The notes below the pieces were generated by a model. It saw only the letters and a program-made list of their open reading frames with translations, was not told the origin of the DNA and did no database searches. Both the position numbers and the translations under genes were made by a program. A stretch of DNA of 46,932 nt from Acrasis kona (lineage: Eukaryota > Heterolobosea > Eutetramitea > Acrasida > Acrasidae): positions 1-46,932 of the forward strand of contig JAOPGA020000960.1 of NCBI GenBank assembly GCA_026419775.2, given 5' to 3'. Each line of letters opens with the position of its first letter. The stretch's first letter is position 1. Positions 1-9,144 of this stretch are shown here, piece by piece.

Positions 1-667
1 CTGCTGGATTATCATATAGGTCTTGAACCTTGTCTGAGATGGACTTTTGTGGTACTTGTTCTTCAACTATTTCTTTTAGCTCTTGTGTTGGATTGTCTAA
101 AATTGGATTTTCAATGATTGGAACCTCTGGAATAGGTATTTGTTCCTTTGCTTCATCTTTCACAATATTGCTTACATCTGTAGGTTTCTCCTCTGCAACT
201 TCAGGTAATGGATCTTGTTGAAGGAAACTTGTATTCACAACGATTGTGTCCTCCATCTTTGTGGAACTTTTTACCTCAATTTTCTGTTCACCCGGATTGG
301 CAGGATCTTGATTGAAAACTATGGTTGTTCCTGAGTTTTTTAGTTCAGACTGAGGTACAACAATTTGTGTTGATGACTGATGTTGTTCATTACCAAATGT
401 GTTAAAATAGATAATTGTAGGTTGCTGTTGTTGTGCTGTGTCCGCCGAAGTTGTTTGTACGTTGGGTTGAGTTTTCTCAGTATTATATTGTGTTGGTGGT
501 TTTCGCATCGCAGTTTTTAAAACTTTGTTTGCTGATTTAAGGGGTGACTCTGGGTAAAATGTTATTTTCGAAGATGCATTCTGTGTCTGTCTGGATCCTC
601 TAATTACTGATGCGCGGACTATTGATGATATACCTTGGGTAACACGCCAGAGGTCGGTGATTTTCAT
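1..667 (-). CDS. 5' part of a low-complexity protein with basic, possibly mitochondrial N-terminus
   Basis: A minus-strand frame is open from an ATG at 667 to the window edge (222 residues seen). The first ~60 residues are rich in Arg, Lys, Ser and hydrophobics with one early Asp, which could be a mitochondrial targeting sequence. The rest is a disordered stretch rich in Gln, Pro, Thr, Val and Glu. The beginning (LWRVTQGISSIVRASV) faintly resembles the N-terminal helix that precedes the long linker in ABC1/COQ8 (ADCK3) kinases, but the kinase domain would lie outside the window, so this is only a suggestion. The start lies 611 bp downstream, in the direction of transcription, of the polyubiquitin start, on the same strand. 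Confidence 0.6.
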   Translation of the reverse strand, partial: MKITDLWRVTQGISSIVRASVIRGSRQTQNASSKITFYPESPLKSANKVLKTAMRKPPTQYNTEKTQPNVQTTSADTAQQQQPTIIYFNTFGNEQHQSSTQIVVPQSELKNSGTTIVFNQDPANPGEQKIEVKSSTKMEDTIVVNTSFLQQDPLPEVAEEKPTDVSNIVKDEAKEQIPIPEVPIIENPILDNPTQELKEIVEEQVPQKSISDKVQDLYDNPA

Positions 668-816
668 CTTTGATATTGTCACGAAAAGCTCCAGTGAAAT
701 TCCATTACAACATTTAATACAGATTCATGTTCAACATACAAGAAGATATCAAGGGTGAAGTAAGTTCCTAAAAAGCAAAACAATATAATTAACAAAGCAG
801 TACGTTTATTTACATT

Positions 817-1299
<483 letters not shown>

Positions 1300-1330
1300 T
1301 TAATTCGAACTAAACTTTAAGGCTATTTAT

Positions 1331-1348
1331 TGAGGTTCCGGAACCTCA
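1331..1348. promoter_or_regulatory. Heat-shock-element palindrome upstream of polyubiquitin
   Basis: A perfect 18-nt palindrome, TGAGGTTCCGGAACCTCA, holds two inverted TTC/GAA pentamer cores (TTCnnGAA), the binding pattern of heat shock factor. Further TTC/GAA triplets follow at 1350-1380. It lies 53 bp upstream of the polyubiquitin start codon. Polyubiquitin genes are classic heat-shock targets, so HSF control is likely but inferred. Confidence 0.6.
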
Positions 1349-1679
1349 TGTTCTAAAAATTGTTCTTCCTTTTAGAAACCTTTTACAATAGAACTTTCAA
1401 TTTCTCTTCGGAAAAAAATGACAGGTTGTCCATGAAAATCGCCAATACGCCGGCTGTTTTTTTGTATATCCCTAATAGCATAAAGGTCTGCTTACGTCTT
1501 ATATCGCTAAGTATAATAATCTACATTTTTTTACATCCATATTCGTTCTTGCCTTCTATGCTTACTTTACCACTAGCCGTCCGTTGGGCAGGCGAATAGA
1601 AATCCTAGTAGGCATGAACTCATCTCTCGTCCACTCAACTGAATGGTTGACCTGCTTCCATTGGCAAAAAAAATTGTAA

Positions 1680-1975
1680 GAACCTAAAATTGCCAAAAGC
1701 ACAAAGCAACAGCAGACCGTTCAGGAACTAGATCCCGAAGAAGTCATGCAACGCCGACGGTATATCTTTATAAACGAAAATTTCTATAGTGATGGCGAAG
1801 AAGAGGGTAGGGACGCTGGTCGAGGGCCAAGCATCTAAGGTCACAATCAAACGTAATCTTCCAATTCAATCAGCTGGAAGAAGAGGAGCCAACACCAATG
1901 TTGAGAAACCTAGAGAGTACTCCGGGTCAGGAACGTCGTCTCGAACCTCCACAAACAAACCGAAGTATATACTGA
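1680..1975 (+). pseudogene. Coding-like fragments, possible relic of a mobile-element polyprotein
   Basis: Two open stretches in different frames read like protein. One runs from 1680 to the TAA at 1836, with an acidic/basic composition. The second, from ~1863 to ~1975, is rich in Glu, Pro, Thr and Arg. Neither has a convincing start or splice site. The charged, Pro-rich character of the second piece recalls the linker between integrase and reverse transcriptase in copia-type elements, but no catalytic motif is present. The rest of 1349-2126 shows nothing I can identify. Confidence 0.2.
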
Positions 1976-2126
1976 ATCACCTCTGAGATGATTTCAAAAT
2001 TAAATTTTCTTGACACAGAAAGAAACAAAGAGGAGATGAGAGTATCATAATGAACACTTGCACCCAAATTGTAACAACGAACGTTACACAAAATCATTTA
2101 TGAACCACGCCGAAATGTAAAAAGAG

Positions 2127-2212
2127 TTCTCGAACCAGGAATCGAACCTGGAGCAACGGATGACTTCCTTTTATATCAAAGTCCGCTATGTTACCAACTA
2201 CACCATTCGAGA
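2127..2212 (-). tRNA. tRNA-Gln(TTG) with 14-nt intron, copy 1
   Basis: The minus strand folds as a full cloverleaf: 7-bp acceptor stem TCTCGAA/TTCGAGA, T-arm CCAGG-TTCGATT-CCTGG, and anticodon stem GCGGA/TCCGT with anticodon TTG at 2177-2179. A 14-nt intron (2162-2175) sits at the canonical site one base 3' of the anticodon. A run of five T (plus strand 2119-2123) just past the 3' end is the Pol III terminator. Identical in sequence to the gene at 3201-3286. Confidence 0.95.
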
Positions 2213-2789
2213 TATGTGATGACCTAGTGTCAGTGGAGACGTGTATCCTATGTTTGGAACATACTAAAAAATACTGAATATCAGAAGTAATAATGTCTAA
2301 AACCAAATTGAGTAGGGCTAAAACAATGACATTAATAAATTTCAAACACCATAAAGCATGCCACTTGCTCAACAAAATGATGAGTGCACCTTTATGTACG
2401 ACCAGAATGGATGGTTATTGAAGCTATTGTTATACAATCGATACAACCTGAGAAAATTAGAAGCATGTCCATTCAAGCATACTAAAACTCTTGCTGACAC
2501 CACTGGATCTACAAATACCAACAAACGTGGCGACCTTCGAAATTACATCTGGACACTTTAGCGTTAACAACATAGCATGTATGCACGGAAAATAACACCA
2601 AAACCTCGCCTTATTCAAAACATTAACGGATCGACTAAGAATCCGCAAAAAGAAGGAGTTGGGATTAGGCTAATTGTCAACGGAGATCAATCATAGGTTG
2701 AGGAGTAACAACGAGTAAACAATCACAATGACAATATCGTTAATGAGCTAATCAATTCGCACCTGATCACAATAAACCAAGTTTGACTG

Positions 2790-2893
2790 CAGAGTTTGCG
2801 CGGTCACGCCGACATCGACGATAATTTGTGAAGAGACATTATTATGACTTCTAAGAAAATATAAGAACACACCATCATGCATTAATGTACATA
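2790..2893. repeat. Dispersed ~95-bp direct repeat, copy A
   Basis: Strongly similar to 3016-3108. The core TCACGCCGACATCGA and the following ATAATTTGTGAAGAGACATT are shared; copy A has ~10 extra bases near its 3' part. No open frame or transposon ends are visible. The copies are 226 bp apart, between the two tRNA-Gln genes. Confidence 0.85.
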
Positions 2894-3015
2894 CTCAAAG
2901 CACATCAAATCAGTATTGATTCGACGTCTTCTAAAGTCATGTATTAATGGATTATAAGGACCATAACGGCTCGCATCCCTCTCTTGACTCGTATGGCGTC
3001 GGGAACCCGAAGTGA

Positions 3016-3108
3016 TTGCAGACACTCTCGCGCCGTCACGCCGACATCGAAGATAATTTGTGAAGAGACATTATTTTGAATTCTAATAACACACATCATA
3101 ATGTACAA
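3016..3108. repeat. Dispersed ~95-bp direct repeat, copy B
   Basis: Second copy of the repeat at 2790-2893, same orientation, ending ~90 bp before the second tRNA-Gln gene. See copy A for the shared core. Confidence 0.85.
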
Positions 3109-3200
3109 ATTCGATTGTGTAGAGGCATGTGGTCCAAAAGTATTATTGTTGGACTAATAATAGATTAAAATTTTGGAAGTTCGATATCCTTAAAAAGGAG

Positions 3201-3286
3201 TTCTCGAACCAGGAATCGAACCTGGAGCAACGGATGACTTCCTTTTATATCAAAGTCCGCTATGTTACCAACTACACCATTCGAGA
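3201..3286 (-). tRNA. tRNA-Gln(TTG) with 14-nt intron, copy 2
   Basis: Identical over the whole 86 bp, intron included, to the tRNA at 2127-2212. The flanks differ beyond a few bases on either side, apart from the terminator-like A-run (plus strand 3192-3196). Exact identity including the intron suggests recent duplication or gene conversion. Confidence 0.95.
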
Positions 3287-3685
3287 TCTGTATTTAGAAT
3301 CTGTTTGCAAAACATATATGATTTATCTAATAAATTTAAACATCGTCAATGTGGTCAAGTACTTCTGACCGAGCATGATGTTGAACTCATCAAGAGTGTA
3401 CACGAACATTGTGACGAGCCTCTAGAAGAGAAAGTTAGTAAACGCGATTGCAAGCGCCGCTCAAAACATGTCTAAAATAAAAACATTTTCATTAACTGAT
3501 TATTATTTTTAACGTCACAACAAAAGAATCAATAGTGCATATACCTGTTGCCTCCCGGACTGTTTATAGTACAGCCAATCCAATGCAGGTAATTTATTTC
3601 ATTACATTAGTTTCCAACCGTTTCCAGGTCTCTAAAATAAGGTCATCTCCAACCATAATGTAAAAGTCTTTTTTCTGTTTCTTTT

Positions 3686-3818
3686 CGGTCTAACCAAAGT
3701 GTTATGGTAATGTTCGTTCCAACCAAAGCGTTAAAGTAATGTTCGGTCTAACTAAATCGTTAAAGTAGTGATCGTTCTACCCAAAGTGACAGGGAATGTT
3801 CGTTCTAACCAAAGTGTT
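3686..3818. repeat. 29-bp minisatellite, ~4.5 units
   Basis: Four imperfect tandem units start at 3686, 3715, 3744 and 3773 (28-29 bp each), followed by a partial unit from 3801. The consensus is roughly CGTTCTAACCAAAGTGTTAA followed by AGTAATGTT. Each unit contains (T)AACCAAAG-like and (T)AATGTTCG-like blocks. A looser copy of the AACCAAA block occurs near 3850. No coding frame. Confidence 0.85.
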
Positions 3819-4139
3819 TTCTATTTATCTTCCGGTTTCTCTTCAGTTTAACCAAAAGTATGTTTACCAATTTACCAATGATGTACAATATATGAATGTA
3901 TTATTAATACGAACGTTCGTGTTAACAAAAAGTAATTTCTAATTCTAAACTAACCAAATTAACCTTTAATATGAAGATACATCATAATTCAAAAGGAAAA
4001 AGGGGATAGAACGTTTGACTCATTAAATTATGAGTTGAATGTGCTGTGGCACCAGCACATTCGTGCCTGCCCAGATAAACGTAAGATGTGATGATAGGAA
4101 TATGCACACACGTGTCCAAGTCAACCACTTGCACCGGTT

Positions 4140-4171
4140 GTCCGCTATGCTACCAACTACCATTCGAGATC
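4140..4171 (-). pseudogene. tRNA-Gln relic (5' half)
   Basis: This stretch matches the 5' half of the nearby tRNA-Gln genes (acceptor, D-arm and start of the anticodon stem) with one substitution and a 2-bp deletion. The anticodon loop and 3' half are missing, so it cannot make a tRNA. Confidence 0.75.
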
Positions 4172-4335
4172 GGTGAAAAGGACAGATGTAGATTAACGTC
4201 TACCCTATAGTATGTACATAAATAACTGAAACTTAGTGAACAAACTGACGACCGATTTATTCTTGTTTTCTTGAAACTGTAAAAAAGTGAAGATTAAGTC
4301 ATTCATTCAGGGATTGACAGTATTAATGAAAAAGA

Positions 4336-4508
4336 GGATCAAATCATTGAATGATGAATTTAGAAAGCAAGTATTTGAGAACATCTAGTTTTAGTGTTTA
4401 CAGGACGTTTTTTCTGATTTTAAACAGGAGCTGAACATTAAGAAAGAGTTCTACAATGATGGCCATTAAAATTTGGAATTAAACGGAGGGTAAATGTGTT
4501 GCAACATT
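4336..4508. repeat. Left copy of the sequence flanking the NACHT gene
   Basis: Diverged homologue of 7429-7566. Shared blocks in the same order include GATCAA near the start, ATGATGAA/GTGATGAA, AGAAAGCAA, TGTTTACAGGA, ATGGCCATTAA and GTGTTGCAAC. Read as protein this copy is interrupted (two TAG codons after VFENI), whereas the right copy is open. Confidence 0.65.
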
Positions 4509-4702
4509 GGCTGGTCATACTTCGAATGTTTACTCGTTCACAAAACTTAGAAGCGAAGCAAATTAGAATGTTCAACAACCCTCCCTTTAGGATCTCATAG
4601 CCGTTGGGCCAGCGCATAGTTACTTCCACTAATATGATACGATGTATGTATGGTTGACTTCATTTCCTTTGTAACAGCAAGTTGAGCGGCCTGTCTTTCG
4701 TT

Positions 4703-6868
4703 ATGAACAACGTCAACGCACACTTCAAGAACGGCAAAAACAACATTATCAATTCTGGGAATAAAATAAAACAAGTCAATTACCTCATTCATAATGAGGA
4801 ACGTGAGAGAAAAAAGAAAATTGATTTGGAACACGTCCAAATGAAACTCGACAGTTGCTATGAAAGTAGGAGAAATGTTGACCGAATTCTCCTGTCAGAT
4901 AGAAGAGATATTTCCGAATGCTTCGTCAACCTATCCATTATTGAAACGCAACATGCAAAACAATTCGATGAAAGGTTGGAGTTTAATAAAGGAGAGTTCG
5001 ACAAGTTCGAGGACCTATTTATATACGCAAAGTCCTTTCCAATTCAAGAATTATTCAAGGAAGGGTCTGAGTCGCCTAAACGAATACTCATAACAGGTCA
5101 AGCAGGTGTCGGGAAATCGGTTTTAAGCCAATACATTGCGTGCCAATGGTCAGGTGAGGAAAAGTTATTTCGGAGTAAATTTGACGCTGTGTTCTTGATA
5201 ACATTGAGAGACCTCCCTCTTCAAATTCAAGTGCAGGATAAAAAAGTTATTTTTTGCGATATCATCGAAGAGCATTGTTTTTCTTCGATGGATAAATTAT
5301 CATCTGATGATTTATGGGATTGGTTAATAAAAAATCAGGACCGAATATTATTTGTTCTTGACGGATATGATGAAGTCACAAACTCTTTATGCGAACCTAC
5401 TCTCACAACCTTGTTCTCTGTTTTGTTCCGTCAAACAGATTTTAAACCTTATATTGTTATGACATCAAGACCAATGCCAGTAATAAAAATCAGTAGGGAT
5501 ACCATCATAGACTTTAACCATCACCTGAGATGTATAGGTTTTACAGATGAGAATATCCCAAAATTTGTGGAGAAGTACTTTATACAAGCAAAAGATGAAC
5601 AAACTCAAGAGTTTGTCACACTCTTACAAAGTAATCGTAATATATGGGCAATATCTCATGTACCGGTCAGTCTGGAACTTTTATGTTACTCTTGGTTGAA
5701 GAAGAAAGTACAGCGGCAGAGTACAACATTATCATCATTGTACACTGATGTTGTGCAGAAAATGTACAGCACTGAATTTGAAAAAAATAAAGCAACTAAA
5801 TTAGCTTTGAAGATGTACAAGACAGTTATGAGTAAGTTAGCATATGAAGCTATGAAGGAGCAGGTTATTCACATGAGTCCTGGTTTTGTTAGAACGCATA
5901 CAAAAGCAATTTTTAAAGAAAAAAGCAATACTGCTGAAGTGTCATATGAGAATTTCTTAGAGTATTTGTCATCCACACATCTGATTAGATCCTTAGACAA
6001 TGGATCAAAAGATGTAAAGGAGCATGCCTACTTTTTTGTACATCAAAGCTTTCAGGAATACTTCGCTGCTTATCATATAGCACTGTGTTTTAAGAATAAA
6101 GCGGTACCAACTGATGTTGTTGCTCATTTAAAAAACCGTCACGAACGCTACTTTCTTCTAACATGGCGTTTTACTTCTGGAATTCTATATGGTAGACAAA
6201 AGGAATGTAATTCTGAATATCTGAAGTCGTTTCTTCACCACTTGTTTGGAGACTGTTCTGATATCAGATTCATGATTTTATTGACACACTGTCTAGATGA
6301 GTGTCCGTTTGATCAACTAAAATACAAAACTTTGTCTCTTGACGTTTATCGCAAACAGCAGCAGGAATATTTAAATAATTTTATTTGTAGCAATGTTAAG
6401 CTTGGTTATAAAAGTATATTTCAATATAACGAGCTACACGACATTTTTCAATGCTCAAGTACACATGAATACAGTCTGAAGTTAATTGACAATAATATAT
6501 TTGTAAAAAAAAACATAAAGAATGTGGCGTGTATGATGTCAGTTTTATGTTATTATACAAAGATTAATTTGAAAAATGCAGTTGAAGTATTCAAGGGTCA
6601 AGAAATTGATCCTGTACATCAACAAACAATAGCATATCAGATAGCCGCAGGTTTGGACATTACTGCGGAAGAAAAGCAGCAAATGATACAATTAATCACA
6701 GATACAAGCATTCACTTTTATGTTCGATCAAAATTAGCATATGGTATTGCCAGAAGAAAAGACATTACAGCAGAAGAAAAGCAGCAAATGATAGATATGA
6801 TCACAGATGAGTGCATTCACTTTGATGTTCGATCAAAATTAGCATATACGAGAGGTATCAATATCTGA
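4703..6868 (+). CDS. NLR-like NACHT NTPase with C-terminal 35-residue repeats
   Basis: A 721-residue single-exon protein. The ATG at 4703 is the first in frame after an upstream stop. Residues 1-120 are charged and helical with no domain I recognise. A NACHT-type STAND NTPase follows: Walker A GQAGVGKS (132-139), Walker B ILFVLDGYDE (215-224, the typical NACHT small-residue-acidic form), sensor-1 TSRP (254-257), and a FVHQSFQEYFAAYH segment, the hallmark winged-helix end of NACHT modules. The C-terminus has two near-identical repeats of 35 residues (DITAEEKQQMI...HFDVRSKLAY), HEAT-like in pattern, and ends abruptly after a few residues of a third. Such proteins oligomerise on sensing a ligand. 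The role here (defence, self-recognition or death) is inferred only. Flanked by duplicated sequence on both sides. Confidence 0.85.
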   Translation: MNNVNAHFKNGKNNIINSGNKIKQVNYLIHNEERERKKKIDLEHVQMKLDSCYESRRNVDRILLSDRRDISECFVNLSIIETQHAKQFDERLEFNKGEFDKFEDLFIYAKSFPIQELFKEGSESPKRILITGQAGVGKSVLSQYIACQWSGEEKLFRSKFDAVFLITLRDLPLQIQVQDKKVIFCDIIEEHCFSSMDKLSSDDLWDWLIKNQDRILFVLDGYDEVTNSLCEPTLTTLFSVLFRQTDFKPYIVMTSRPMPVIKISRDTIIDFNHHLRCIGFTDENIPKFVEKYFIQAKDEQTQEFVTLLQSNRNIWAISHVPVSLELLCYSWLKKKVQRQSTTLSSLYTDVVQKMYSTEFEKNKATKLALKMYKTVMSKLAYEAMKEQVIHMSPGFVRTHTKAIFKEKSNTAEVSYENFLEYLSSTHLIRSLDNGSKDVKEHAYFFVHQSFQEYFAAYHIALCFKNKAVPTDVVAHLKNRHERYFLLTWRFTSGILYGRQKECNSEYLKSFLHHLFGDCSDIRFMILLTHCLDECPFDQLKYKTLSLDVYRKQQQEYLNNFICSNVKLGYKSIFQYNELHDIFQCSSTHEYSLKLIDNNIFVKKNIKNVACMMSVLCYYTKINLKNAVEVFKGQEIDPVHQQTIAYQIAAGLDITAEEKQQMIQLITDTSIHFYVRSKLAYGIARRKDITAEEKQQMIDMITDECIHFDVRSKLAYTRGINI

Positions 6869-8020
6869 TGGTTCCCAAAATTTCAACACCACAAATGTTA
6901 GTAACCGCTCACCACCCAAACTCATCACCTCCAAAAATGATATACAGCTATTTTGAAGACAAAATTGAGAGTCGAACGCATCGCAAGACACCGAGAACAC
7001 TACGGTTGCAAATCAAACGTATCAATGAGCATCGTGCTTTTCCGAATTACCAACGAAAGAACCCAAAGGGATGTTCCATTCAGAAGAACTATAGATAGAG
7101 GAAAGTAATAACGAAGATGGGAATAATGTACACGAAGGACACGAAGCAGATGAAGAACATGAGGACACGAAGAGCGAGACAGACACGGCGGACATATTCC
7201 AGGATACAATAGACGGAACGGACACGAAAAACAAAAAGTACAGAAGGAGCACGAAGGACACGACAGACAAAATGCGCAATGATGCTAACGTCTACTGAGA
7301 TACCTCGACACTTTTTCACCAATAAACTATACATTTATTATTATTTTCCAAAAGGCAAGATTATCTAGGGAAGTGAATGACTTTTCGTCAATATTGTCCA
7401 GATTACACGGACAAGAGGTCGAAGTAAAGATCAAGTTATCGAGTGATGAACGTAGAAAGCAACTGTTCGAATTCATCAGTTTTTATTGTTTACAGGATGC
7501 CTTTTCAGTTAAACCCAACATATGGCCATTAAGAGTCCTACTAGTGCGCAATGTGTTGCAACGTTGAATAGTGATAAAGAAATTCATTTAATCATAGCAC
7601 TCAATCATGATGAATTAGCTAGTTGTGTTGGTGGTATTTTCAATATATATAGCAAGCAGACAATGTGTGGTCACAATAATTATTAGACTCGCAACACTCA
7701 ACGATAGAACTGATATAATAAGGATGTAATAAAAACTTTTTTCTTTATAGTAACAATGTGTTGTTCAATCCAGATAAGAATGCGAGGCTCAAGCACTGCA
7801 CAACAACTTTCTTAACTCTTCTTCGGTCCCAAAATTTTTGAGTCTTTTAACGATGCATACAATTGATATAAACGAAAAAAATTGAAAATAAGATGTTGAA
7901 AAGTCACTTGGGCACCCATGCCACAGCGTATTTTAATGTGTTTTCTAAGGTCAATTTCGGTCAACCCAGAGCCAAATAAATGTGTGGAGTGGTTAAGAGT
8001 TAATCATTAATCGCAAAAAC
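6869..8020. other. Gene-poor stretch after the NACHT gene
   Basis: I see no supported gene. At 7100-7270 there is purine-rich, low-complexity DNA with irregular ACGAAG/GACACGA motifs, open by chance on both strands. At 7373-7567 a 64-residue open frame coincides with the right flank repeat. Its LSSDERRKQLFEFIS segment resembles the ITAEEKQQMIDMIT repeat of the NACHT protein, so it may be a detached piece of such a gene. The remaining sequence to 8020 shows nothing identifiable. Confidence 0.5.
7429..7566. repeat. Right copy of the sequence flanking the NACHT gene
   Basis: Same orientation as, and homologous to, 4336-4508. It lies inside an open frame starting with an ATG at 7373 and ending with TGA at 7565. 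The same frame is interrupted by two TAG codons in the left copy. Confidence 0.65.
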
Positions 8021-8103
8021 GGGGACAAACGGGAATCGAACCCGTAACCTTCCGCACCCAAAGCGGAAATCATACCAATATCCTTAAACTAGACCATTAT
8101 CCC
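8021..8103 (-). tRNA. tRNA-Pro(TGG) with ~10 extra bases in the D-loop
   Basis: Acceptor GGGATAA/TTGTCCC, T-arm ACGGG-TTCGATT-CCCGT, and anticodon stem TCCGC/GCGGA with loop TTTGGGT giving anticodon TGG (8058-8060). A T5 terminator follows (plus strand 8015-8019). The D-arm is 26 nt (GTCTAG...GGTATGAT) instead of ~16: about 10-11 bases resembling TTTAAGGATAT are inserted between the two conserved halves of an otherwise ordinary eukaryotic tRNA-Pro D-arm. It may be a non-canonical intron, a chimera of two D-arms, or a decayed gene. The other stems are intact. Confidence 0.85.
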
Positions 8104-8173
8104 ACATGAATAATTAATTATTTGTCAACCTGAATAATCAAGGAAAAACGATTTACTATGTATTTATTGGTAT

Positions 8174-8839
8174 TCATTTCGTTATTCTAGTAAATGCTCT
8201 GAGAAATTCACTAGGCTCTTGCGCTCCAGATAGATGAAGGCGGTTGTTGATAGTAAAGAAAGGAACACCAGTTATTCCTCTTTGTTGATTCTTGTGTACT
8301 TCTCTGTCTACTTCTCTGCTTCCTTCCTCTCCCTCCAGTGCTGATTTGACTTCCTTCTCGTCCAAACCAAGTTCGTTAGAAATTTTCAAGAGTGGATCAA
8401 TTTCAAAAATATTGCCGTTGATCTCAAAGTATTCTTTGAAAAGTCTTTCCACTACTCTATCTTGTAGCTCTGGACTTTTCGATCCTGCGTAATTAATCAA
8501 TCTATGAGATAACTGGGTGGGACCAATTGGGCCGTTGTACTCCATGTTAATTCCTTCTTGTTTGGCTACATTCTTCATGTAAGGCAGCATCTTCTCCATT
8601 CTTTCTTGTCCAAACTTCTGTACATATCTATCCATTTTAACTTGTATTTTAGAGGTGGGATCCAAATAATAAGGATGCCATTTAACCTCAAAACTTGCTT
8701 CCGGATTTAAAGATTTGTACTCTTCAATAGCACTCTCAAGTCTCCTCTTTCCAACAAAACACCATGGACAAATAGTATCTGATACTATATCGATCGTTAT
8801 TTTCGTCATGTTCTTAATGCTAGTAACAGCCTTGCTCAT
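8174..8839 (-). CDS. DsbA-family oxidoreductase, FrnE type
   Basis: A 221-residue thioredoxin-fold protein with an inserted helical domain, as in the FrnE/2-hydroxychromene-2-carboxylate-isomerase-like branch. The redox motif CPWC is at 24-27, directly after the first beta strand (ITIDIVSDTICPWC). The cis-proline loop GITGVPFF is near 193, followed by LSGAQEPSEFLRAF, the typical family end. Length matches the family (~210-230). No signal peptide is evident, so it is probably cytosolic, exchanging dithiols or acting on small thiol conjugates. A second ATG (8809, M11) lies closer to the conserved strand and could be the real start. Such proteins are widespread in bacteria and patchy in eukaryotes; transfer is possible but not shown. 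Confidence 0.92.
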   Translation of the reverse strand: MSKAVTSIKNMTKITIDIVSDTICPWCFVGKRRLESAIEEYKSLNPEASFEVKWHPYYLDPTSKIQVKMDRYVQKFGQERMEKMLPYMKNVAKQEGINMEYNGPIGPTQLSHRLINYAGSKSPELQDRVVERLFKEYFEINGNIFEIDPLLKISNELGLDEKEVKSALEGEEGSREVDREVHKNQQRGITGVPFFTINNRLHLSGAQEPSEFLRAFTRITK

Positions 8840-9144
8840 ACATGAACAAAAAAATAGCCGTGCTATCTAATTTATATTGCGCAGAATCGGAGTCCTTAAT
8901 CCCGCACCGGGTTGTAAGAATAGGACAAAACAAAAAGCAAAGAAAGTTGTAGTTTGTACTGTAGGTAGATAGCAGTTGGTTGCGAAATCAAACAGTTATA
9001 TGATTATTATGACAAAAACATGCTATATCTGAGATGCTACACATATCAACTGAAGTTCCTCTTGGATGTTCAGGATAAAGGATTTATCCGATAGTCGGAA
9101 TTTGTTTTTTTTTGTAGTTCAAGTTGAGCAGATTACAATAAAAA
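8840..9144. other. Divergent intergenic region
   Basis: 305 bp between the divergent starts of the FrnE-like gene and the m-AAA protease. AT-rich, with a T-run just before 9120. No motif stands out. Confidence 0.4.

Noticed and set aside
30-221. 63-residue plus-strand open frame
   Set aside because: Antisense to the partial minus-strand gene; composition mirrors that gene's codons and it has no motif.
2094-2375. 93-residue minus-strand open frame over the first tRNA-Gln
   Set aside because: It reads through the tRNA and its T-run; no protein-like features.
7000-7334. Three overlapping minus-strand frames rich in Ser, Val, Cys and Phe
   Set aside because: Produced by the purine-rich low-complexity DNA of the plus strand; no motif in any frame.
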